NCBI GenBank assembly: GCA_002405445.1
Contig: DHLV01000210.1
Span: forward strand, 3,718 to 10,231
DNA: 6,514 bases
Reading direction: 5' to 3'
Source of the DNA: Flammeovirgaceae bacterium UBA4659
GTDB lineage: Bacteria > Bacteroidota > Bacteroidia > Cytophagales > Cyclobacteriaceae
Position numbers and translations under genes: made by a program. Each line of letters begins with the position of its first letter. The stretch's first letter is position 1. Of this stretch, positions 1 to 5,678 are shown piece after piece. The notes under the pieces are model-generated. The model was given only the letters and a program-made list of their open reading frames with translations, did not search any database and was not told the DNA's origin.

Positions 1-563
1 CGCAAGTGCAACGCCATGCCCATGGCTGTCATGCCAAAACCCAGCCACTTCTTCCCTGAGAATGTGAGGTGAATGCCGGCAACAACCAAAGGCACAAATG
101 CGATCGCTCCGATGCGCGCATTGTGGCCGGCCGATAAACCGATGATCATGTAAGACGAGAGTCCAAATGCGAGCGCTCCTGCAACTGCCAAAAAAGGCCT
201 TACCCGAAACGCGAGCAGCAGGATGTAATAGCAAAAAAAAGAAAGGAAAATATTGTTGACAGGGTGCGGCAAGAAAAAGCTCATGATTTTCTTTGTCCAA
301 ACCACGGGCCCATCGCTCCAGCGCAAACTCACCAGGTAGGCAGGCATGCCGCTGAACATGGAGGGCGTCCACAACGCCTCTTCGCCTGTTTGGTCGCGGA
401 AATCCGAAATCGTTTTGCTGGCTCCGAGAAATTGCTCGATGTCGCCTTGCTGGATGCCCTTGCCTTCGAAAAAGACGGGGCTGAAGAAAAACATCGTCAC
501 CAACAAAAAAATGGCAATGGCGATGATGTGCGGAAAGATGTCTGAAAACTTAATTTTAAGCAT
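1..563 (-). CDS. YfhO-like multi-pass membrane protein, N-terminal part (runs off left edge)
   Basis: An uninterrupted minus-strand frame starts at ATG 563-561 and continues past position 1, giving 187 complete codons with no stop. The product begins MLKIKFSDIF. It has one hydrophobic segment at residues 9-32, an extracytoplasmic-looking loop (about 33-95) containing QQGDIEQF and WTPSMFSGMPAY, and then further hydrophobic segments at about 103-121, 124-143 and 151-168, with AGHNARIGAIAF between the last two. The short cytoplasmic N-terminus, the first-loop aspartate and the W-T-x-S-M-F-x-G-M-P and A-G-H-N motifs match my memory of large Bacteroidota YfhO-family proteins, usually over 750 residues, so about three quarters of the gene would lie outside. 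YfhO proteins have a GT-C-like fold; the Bacillus member is linked to lipoteichoic acid glycosylation. A glycolipid or envelope glycosyl-transfer role here is inference. A run of eight T on the coding strand (240-233) keeps the frame. No Shine-Dalgarno is visible. Confidence 0.75.
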   Translation of the reverse strand, partial: MLKIKFSDIFPHIIAIAIFLLVTMFFFSPVFFEGKGIQQGDIEQFLGASKTISDFRDQTGEEALWTPSMFSGMPAYLVSLRWSDGPVVWTKKIMSFFLPHPVNNIFLSFFCYYILLLAFRVRPFLAVAGALAFGLSSYMIIGLSAGHNARIGAIAFVPLVVAGIHLTFSGKKWLGFGMTAMGMALHL

Positions 564-571
564 GTAGATTT

Positions 572-620
572 GAATCAAAATACAAATGTGCACATTTGGT
601 TGGGAACGAGGAATCAAAAT
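572..620. repeat. 10-bp direct repeat flanking the palindrome
   Basis: GAATCAAAAT occurs exactly at 572-581 and again at 611-620, in the same orientation and 39 bp apart start to start, bracketing the palindrome at 583-598. The arrangement repeat-palindrome-repeat is visible directly in the sequence. Whether it is a multi-site operator, a relic duplication or chance cannot be told from one copy of the region. Confidence 0.4.
583..598. promoter_or_regulatory. Perfect 16-bp palindrome, candidate operator
   Basis: CAAATGTGCACATTTG is its own reverse complement over all 16 bases. It lies about 20 bp upstream of the ATG of the YfhO-like gene, in the divergent intergenic region. It has no loop, so it suits a dimeric DNA-binding protein better than an RNA hairpin. 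It sits where it could block or overlap the promoter of the minus-strand gene. The binding protein is unknown; chance origin is possible because the region is A/T-rich. Confidence 0.4.
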
Positions 621-736
621 CGACTTATCTTCGTAGCATAGCCGTTGGGATGACGGGGGCCGGGCGTGGGAAAAAAATTACTTTATCGGTTCTATTTTTT
701 GATATGTAAGCGGGAACTTTTTGTTTTGTACGATCA

Positions 737-744
737 TACCTTTG
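737..744 (+). promoter_or_regulatory. Candidate -7 promoter box of the histidine kinase gene
   Basis: TACCTTTG matches the Bacteroidota -7 consensus TAnnTTTG exactly and ends 26 bp before the ATG at 771, which would give a leader of about 20 nt. A TTTG element at the expected spacing (about 19-21 bp upstream) is not present; the nearest TTTG copies (720-723, 725-728) are too close. The leader has no Shine-Dalgarno, which is normal in this phylum. Moderate support only. Confidence 0.4.
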
Positions 745-770
745 TTGAATAATAGTCTTACCTTTATCCA

Positions 771-2483
771 ATGACTAATGGATTGATCAGTACCATTCTG
801 CTCGGAAAACACCCGGTCGTTTCAGACCAAAGAGTATACAAGTATGCCCTGCTGCGTGCGCAACTGGCTGTGTTGATTGCGCTTGTTGCACTCATTAACA
901 TGGCCGTAGATGTGTACAACAATGTGACTGTGTTCTTACCGGTTAATGTCGGTCTGATCGTTTTTTCCGGCATTTCGCTGGTACTCACAAGGCTCGGCCA
1001 CTACAGCATTTCTACTTTGCTGATTCTGCTGATCATGAACATTTCTGTTTTCCTGTTTGCAGACGGGCATGGTCCGCAGGGAGGTATTTTTTTCTATTTT
1101 GTTTGCTGCTCGCTCACTGCGTTGGTTTTGTATGGACACAGGCATCGGAAATTAGGGATGTTGCTCGCTGGGTTTTCGCTATTACTAGGTATGTTTTCGT
1201 ATTATGTTGATCTCGGCTTGATCGACTCACCGCAATATGAGGCGGGGGCAGTTGAAAGAAACTTTATCCTCAACTTCGCCAGTTGCACCATTTGCAGTGC
1301 GTTTGTGATCTACTTTTTGATCAAGCGCAACCACGAGTCGGAACGGGCGCTTGTAGCGAGTGCCCAGCAGCTCAAACAAACGTCAACCGATCTGGAAAAG
1401 AGCCAACAGCGATTTGCCCTTGCGCTGCGCGGCACCAGGGCCGGTATCTACGAGTGGAATGTCTCCACAAATGAGATTTTTGTGAGCCCGGCATATAAAA
1501 ATCTCTTGGGCTATTCAGACCATGAGCTTGACGGCATCACAGCCGCACATTACCTGCAAGAAATCATTCACCCCGAGGACATGGCACGGATGCGGGTAAA
1601 CATGGAACATCCCGAATACGTTGGATCCACCTATCAGAATGAAGTCCGCCTCAGAACGAAAACAGGCAACTATAAGTGGTTTATGGACAGCGGTGTGCTA
1701 ACACGCACGCACAGCGGCCAGGTGGAGATGGTGGTGGGCTCCATCATCGAAACAGACGAACGCAAAAAAGCCGAGGAAGAAATCCGAAAGAAAAATGAGC
1801 AGCTGGCCAAAACCAACCAGGAACTCGACCGGTTTGTTTACAGTGCCTCGCACGATATGCGGGCACCTCTCAGTTCGCTGCTTGGACTGATTCATCTATC
1901 TGAAAAAACCGATCAGGCAGATGAGTTGCATCTCTACCTATCAATGATGAAAGACCGGATCAAAGCAATGGAGGGATTTATCCGCGAGGTGACCGACTAC
2001 TCCAGAAACGCGCGGCTTGACATTGTCCCTACAGAGATTCAACTGAGGCCGCTGGTACTTGAAATCGCACAGACGCTTGCCTTTTCAGTGGAAAATAAAT
2101 CCATCAGTATTCTGTCCGAAATTCCGGACCACTTCATGATGAAAACTGACCTGGCCAGGCTGCAGGTAATCTTGAACAACCTGATCTCAAATGCCTACAA
2201 GCACCACGACTGGACAAAGGCCGAACGCTACATCAAAATTTCTGCCACGCGCCATGAACACCAAGTAGTGATCAATATTGAAGATAACGGCATCGGTATT
2301 GCGCCCGGGTATCATCAACGCGTTTTTGAGATGTTCTTTCGTGCGTCCGAAACTTCAGAAGGTTCCGGGCTTGGCCTCTACATTGTCAAAGAAACCCTTG
2401 AAAAAATGGGGGGCGAAATATCTGTTCAATCCGTGCCCGGCCAGGGCTCAACTTTTTCTATTTCCATCCCTGACCTTACCTAG
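771..2483 (+). CDS. Membrane-bound PAS-domain sensor histidine kinase
   Basis: The 570-residue product is a two-component sensor kinase that should autophosphorylate on His361 and pass the phosphate to a response regulator. An N-terminal membrane domain has about six hydrophobic segments (roughly 28-47, 56-74, 81-97, 105-121, 127-146, 165-184) with very short loops, so there is no large periplasmic sensor domain. A short coiled linker (188-212) leads to a PAS/PAC domain (about 213-331; WNVSTNEIFVSP, IHPEDM, GNYKWF). After a second helical linker comes the HisKA domain with SASHDMRAPLSSLLGL. The HATPase domain shows the N box NNLISNAYKH (469-478), the G1 box DNGIGIAP (505-512) and the G2 box GSGLGLYIV (531-539). 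All catalytic motifs look intact. There is no receiver or output domain and no regulator gene in the window, so it appears to be an orphan kinase. Start: ATG 771 follows a -7-like box by 26 bp. The ligand of the membrane domain is unknown; I do not recognise that domain as a named family. Confidence 0.93.
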   Translation: MTNGLISTILLGKHPVVSDQRVYKYALLRAQLAVLIALVALINMAVDVYNNVTVFLPVNVGLIVFSGISLVLTRLGHYSISTLLILLIMNISVFLFADGHGPQGGIFFYFVCCSLTALVLYGHRHRKLGMLLAGFSLLLGMFSYYVDLGLIDSPQYEAGAVERNFILNFASCTICSAFVIYFLIKRNHESERALVASAQQLKQTSTDLEKSQQRFALALRGTRAGIYEWNVSTNEIFVSPAYKNLLGYSDHELDGITAAHYLQEIIHPEDMARMRVNMEHPEYVGSTYQNEVRLRTKTGNYKWFMDSGVLTRTHSGQVEMVVGSIIETDERKKAEEEIRKKNEQLAKTNQELDRFVYSASHDMRAPLSSLLGLIHLSEKTDQADELHLYLSMMKDRIKAMEGFIREVTDYSRNARLDIVPTEIQLRPLVLEIAQTLAFSVENKSISILSEIPDHFMMKTDLARLQVILNNLISNAYKHHDWTKAERYIKISATRHEHQVVINIEDNGIGIAPGYHQRVFEMFFRASETSEGSGLGLYIVKETLEKMGGEISVQSVPGQGSTFSISIPDLT

Positions 2484-2691
2484 AACCCCCCAAAAAAGCG
2501 AATGACTTTCTGCGCCCATCAAAATGTTGAGTCCAGACGGCATCATGAACTTTCTTCTTCTGATTATCAGATGTTTGTGAATGCAATGCGGGTTTGCTGA
2601 AAACGAGTACGCTGCGTTACCAAAACGGTTTCACCGCGGGCATTTTATTGCGTTAATCTTTTTATCTTTGCGCTGCAAACACTGAACCAAA
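2484..2691. other. Intergenic region between kinase and hydroxylase genes
   Basis: These 208 bp hold no convincing gene. A 13-nt imperfect-centre palindrome, TCTGATTATCAGA (2559-2571, six-base arms around one T), lies in the middle; with no loop it could only be a protein site. The right end carries the promoter box of the next gene. No clear terminator with a stem and T-run was found behind the kinase stop codon. Confidence 0.5.
2663..2670 (+). promoter_or_regulatory. Candidate -7 promoter box of the fatty acid hydroxylase gene
   Basis: TATCTTTG fits the Bacteroidota -7 consensus TAnnTTTG exactly and is followed by CGCTGCAAAC, a context often seen after such boxes in Cytophagales and Flavobacteria. 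It ends 21 bp before the ATG at 2692, giving a leader of about 15 nt ending in ACCAAA, without a Shine-Dalgarno. No clear TTTG -33 element stands 19-21 bp upstream. It supports 2692 as the start rather than the internal ATGs at codons 14 and 20. Confidence 0.55.
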
Positions 2692-3318
2692 ATGAAAACT
2701 TTTGTTTCCAATTCTACCCAAAGCACGCGCATGTTCAAAGCCAACTGGATGGAGGCGCTTTCGAAGGTGCATTTTTCTGTGCCATTGTTCATTTACATAC
2801 CCGTAATCGCATATTTTTGCCGGCAAGGACTTTCTCAGCAAACCACCACGGCCTCCTCTGCATTGGGCAGTGTGTTGGGTGGTTTTCTGTTTTGGACGTT
2901 GACGGAGTACGTGTTGCACCGCTTTGTGTTTCATTACCACCCAACATCCGAATGGGGCAAAAAAATCCATTTCATCTTCCATGGAGTACATCACGATTAC
3001 CCCAACGATGCACTGCGGTTGGTGATGCCGCCTTCGGTGAGCATTCCGCTCGCAACCGGGTTCTATTTCCTGTTCCGCGCCACCGTGCCACCCGTCTACC
3101 TCGACTTGTTCTTTGCAGCATTCATCACAGGCTATCTGTGTTATGATATGTTCCATTATGCCTTTCACCACGGCACATTCAGTAATCCCATCCTGAAAAA
3201 GTTAAAGCAACATCACATGCAGCATCATTATGCCGATGCAGACCGCGGCTATGGCGTTACGTCATCGCTGTGGGATATTGTGTTTAGGTCTGAACTGAAA
3301 AACAGACTTGAGAAATAA
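2692..3318 (+). CDS. Fatty acid hydroxylase superfamily protein (fatty acid 2-hydroxylase-like)
   Basis: This 208-residue integral membrane protein carries the di-metal histidine cluster of the sterol desaturase/fatty acid hydroxylase superfamily: H76-x4-H81 (EYVLHRFVFH), H97-x2-H100-H101 (HGVHHDYPND), H155-x3-H159 (HYAFHH) and H175-x2-H178-H179 (HHMQHHY). The spacing matches that of yeast Scs7/FA2H, as does the text HGVHHDYPNDALRLVMPP. This points to 2-hydroxylation of acyl chains, using O2 and an electron donor, at the inner membrane. Hydrophobic segments are at about 28-44, 55-79, 115-131 and 134-152. Unlike Scs7 it has no N-terminal cytochrome b5 domain, so electrons must come from a separate protein, none of which is encoded here. 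In Bacteroidota a likely substrate is the acyl chain of ceramides or sulfonolipids, but that is inference; a carotenoid or other hydroxylase of the superfamily is less likely given the motif match. Confidence 0.88.
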   Translation: MKTFVSNSTQSTRMFKANWMEALSKVHFSVPLFIYIPVIAYFCRQGLSQQTTTASSALGSVLGGFLFWTLTEYVLHRFVFHYHPTSEWGKKIHFIFHGVHHDYPNDALRLVMPPSVSIPLATGFYFLFRATVPPVYLDLFFAAFITGYLCYDMFHYAFHHGTFSNPILKKLKQHHMQHHYADADRGYGVTSSLWDIVFRSELKNRLEK

Positions 3319-3338
3319 GGCGTGAGTCGATAGACACG

Positions 3339-3374
3339 TCTTGGGTTTCAATACCTCATCACCCAAAAGATTTT
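3339..3374 (+). terminator. Weak terminator-like hairpin after the hydroxylase gene
   Basis: TCTTGGGT (3339-3346) can pair with ACCCAA plus GA (3361-3370, with two bulged A) across a 14-nt loop, followed directly by TTTT (3371-3374). It starts 21 nt after the stop codon of the hydroxylase. The stem core is only six bases and the T-run is short, so termination would be inefficient; the position is its best support. Confidence 0.3.
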
Positions 3375-3431
3375 CCATTTTACACCAACGGTTGTTACGC
3401 TGTTGGCTTGCTGCGTACATTCGGTGGTTAA

Positions 3432-5672
3432 ATGTCCTTGGCCATGAAATACATATTGTCTGGTGCACTAGTTGTTTTGGTCCATCTCACCTATTCCCAA
3501 TCTATTTTAGGGTTCAATATTGAGAGCGCCCGAGACCAGAAACTGGCCGAGCAGAGGTTTGATGGCTACCTCACCACCAAAAACATTGACGATTGGATTA
3601 AACGCCTTTCGGCACGCCCACACCACGTGGGCTCGCCCTACGGTAAAGCAAATGCCGAGTTCATGCGCGACCTGTTCAAAAGCTGGGGCTATGATGCAGA
3701 AATTGAAACTTACTATGTGCTTTTCCCGACACCGAAAAGCCGGTTGCTCGAGTTGCAAGGCGCTCAACCATACAAGGCCAAACTCGAAGAGCCAACCTTA
3801 AAGGAAGACGGCACCTCTCACCAAAAATCGGAGCAACTGCCGGTTTACAACTGTTGGTCTCCTGATGGTGACGTAACGGGTGAATTGGTTTTTGTCAACT
3901 ATGGGGTGCCCGATGACTATTTGCAACTTGAACGCATGGGTATCGATGTGAAGGGAAAAATTGTGATCGCCAAATATGGCGGCTCGTGGCGCGGTATAAA
4001 GCCCAAAGTGGCGCAAGAACATGGCGCCATCGGCTGCATCATCTATTCCGATCCGCAAGGCGATGGATACTTTCAGGGCGATGTATATCCCAAGGGTCCT
4101 TTCAAGAACCAGTTTGGCGCACAGCGTGGATCAGTACTTGATATGCCGATTTATCCGGGCGATCCGTTGACACCCAACTACGGGTCTACCCGTGAGGCCA
4201 AACGCATCGACCGTAAAGATGCCATCAACCTGTTGAAAATACCTGTGATACCTATTTCGTACAGCGATGCTCAACCATTATTGCAAGCCTTGGGCGGGCC
4301 GGTGGCACCCGAAAAGTGGAGGGGTGCTCTGCCCATTACCTACCACGTGGGGCCCGGCACTGCCAAGGTGCATTTGAAGCTTGAATTCAACTGGGACACG
4401 AAGCCGGCATACAACGTCATCGCCAAATTGCGTGGCTCGCAGTTTCAAGATGAGTGGATCATACGCGGCAACCACCACGATGCATGGGTGAACGGGGCCA
4501 ACGACCCCGTCAGTGGCATGGCCGCGTTGCTGGAAGAAGCCCGCGGGCTCTCGGAGCTGATGAAGGCCGGCTGGCGCCCAAAGCGCACCATCATCTATTG
4601 CGCTTGGGATGCAGAAGAGCCCTCGTTGATGGGCTCTACCGAATGGGTAGAAGACCATTGGGACGAACTGGTGGACAAGGCTGTTGCTTACATTAACTCC
4701 GATTCGAATGGCCGCGGATTTTTAGATGTAGACGGCTCGCACACGCTGGAGACAATGATGGCCGAAATCGCAAAAGAAGTAATGGATCCGCAAACCGGAG
4801 TGAACATATTTGAGCGGAGAAAATCAGCGGATGCAGCAGGTGCCGCTTCCGCGAAAGCGAAAAAGGAAATCCTGGACAAAAAGAACATGAGCATTGGCGC
4901 GCTGGGCTCAGGTTCAGACTACTCTCCTTTCATTCAGCACCTGGGCATTGCCTCGCTCAATATCGGTTTTGGCGAAGAAGATGCCGGGGGCGAGTACCAT
5001 TCGATTTATGATTCATATGATCACTACAAGCGGTTTAAAGACCCAAAGTTTGAGTATGGAGTAGCACTCGCAAAAACTGCCGGCCGCACCACCATGCGCT
5101 TGGCCAATGCAGATGTGTTGCCGTTTGATTTCAAAGCATTCCAAAAAACAGTGGGCACGTATGTGCATGAAGTTACTTCTCTATTGGAAAACCTGCGCGA
5201 ATCCACAGAAGTGGAAAACCAAATGATCAGCGAAAAGCGGTATGTACTTGCCAAAGACCCTACCGAAAAATATGTGCCGCCTGCTGCAAAAGAGGCGGTA
5301 CCATTCCTGAACTTCTCAAGCCTGCAAAATGCCGTAGCAAACCTGGAAAAAATATCTGCCACATTTGCTGACCTGTACAACGCCAATCCAAAACCCAACA
5401 CCAACTACGAAAATCTGAACAAACTTCTGTATCAATCAGAGAGAAAGCTCTTGACCGAGGCCGGATTACCGAGGAGAGCCTGGTATAAACACACAATTTA
5501 TGCACCAGGGTTCTACACGGGATATGGCGTAAAAACATTACCCGGCATCCGAGAGGCCATCGAGCAACGTAATTGGAAAGAAGCGCAAGAGCAGATTGAT
5601 GTTGTCACCAATACACTCACCAGGTTTTCCATTCAGATAGAAATGGTGAACAAGATGTTGATGATGCGGTGA
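3432..5672 (+). CDS. Secreted M28 metallopeptidase, glutamate carboxypeptidase II/PSMA-like
   Basis: The 746-residue product is a co-catalytic di-zinc exopeptidase exported by Sec. Domain order: signal peptide (about 1-22, hydrophobic core ILSGALVVLV, likely cut near TYS/QS); N-terminal catalytic part; PA domain inserted at about 145-300; M28 catalytic domain (about 325-560); transferrin-receptor-like dimerisation domain (about 620-743). By comparison with human GCPII the zinc ligands are H348 (GNHHDAW), D358 (NDPVSG), E396 (WDAEE), D424 (YINSD) and H523 (EYHS), with E395 as general base: a complete site. It should remove residues from peptides in the periplasm or outside the cell. The R210 equivalent (SWRG) and Y700 equivalent are kept, but K699 and the R534/R536 arginine patch are not, so acidic-substrate specificity is not expected. 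Start: ATG 3432 gives MSLAMKY; ATG 3444 (codon 5) would give a more typical signal peptide, MKYILSG, and may be the true start. No Shine-Dalgarno supports either. The gene stands 113 bp behind the hydroxylase and ends 6 bp from the convergent gene. Confidence 0.93.
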   Translation: MSLAMKYILSGALVVLVHLTYSQSILGFNIESARDQKLAEQRFDGYLTTKNIDDWIKRLSARPHHVGSPYGKANAEFMRDLFKSWGYDAEIETYYVLFPTPKSRLLELQGAQPYKAKLEEPTLKEDGTSHQKSEQLPVYNCWSPDGDVTGELVFVNYGVPDDYLQLERMGIDVKGKIVIAKYGGSWRGIKPKVAQEHGAIGCIIYSDPQGDGYFQGDVYPKGPFKNQFGAQRGSVLDMPIYPGDPLTPNYGSTREAKRIDRKDAINLLKIPVIPISYSDAQPLLQALGGPVAPEKWRGALPITYHVGPGTAKVHLKLEFNWDTKPAYNVIAKLRGSQFQDEWIIRGNHHDAWVNGANDPVSGMAALLEEARGLSELMKAGWRPKRTIIYCAWDAEEPSLMGSTEWVEDHWDELVDKAVAYINSDSNGRGFLDVDGSHTLETMMAEIAKEVMDPQTGVNIFERRKSADAAGAASAKAKKEILDKKNMSIGALGSGSDYSPFIQHLGIASLNIGFGEEDAGGEYHSIYDSYDHYKRFKDPKFEYGVALAKTAGRTTMRLANADVLPFDFKAFQKTVGTYVHEVTSLLENLRESTEVENQMISEKRYVLAKDPTEKYVPPAAKEAVPFLNFSSLQNAVANLEKISATFADLYNANPKPNTNYENLNKLLYQSERKLLTEAGLPRRAWYKHTIYAPGFYTGYGVKTLPGIREAIEQRNWKEAQEQIDVVTNTLTRFSIQIEMVNKMLMMR

Positions 5673-5678
5673 GTTGCG

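Noticed and set aside
264..567. Two plus-strand open frames of 73 and 93 codons opposite the YfhO-like gene
   Set aside because: They lie wholly or almost wholly on the antisense strand of a frame with clear membrane-protein family motifs, and their translations show no recognisable domain.
2433..2455. GCCC-loop-GGGC hairpin followed by CTTTTT, resembling a terminator
   Set aside because: It lies within the last codons of the kinase gene and encodes conserved residues of the ATPase domain end (PGQGSTF); the stem is only four pairs, so it is better explained by coding sequence.
2662..3171. A 169-codon minus-strand open frame opposite the hydroxylase gene
   Set aside because: It is the complement of a gene with a complete histidine cluster; its protein is His/Arg-rich as expected from an antisense shadow and has no known motif.
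3385..3406. CCAAC / GTTGG inverted repeat with a 12-base gap between hydroxylase and peptidase genes
   Set aside because: The arms are only five bases, there is no T-run, and no recognisable riboswitch or operator pattern surrounds them; this is compatible with chance.
4278..4658. A 126-codon minus-strand open frame inside the peptidase gene
   Set aside because: It overlaps the zinc-site region of the M28 domain on the opposite strand; the frame is open because of codon bias, with no promoter or domain support.
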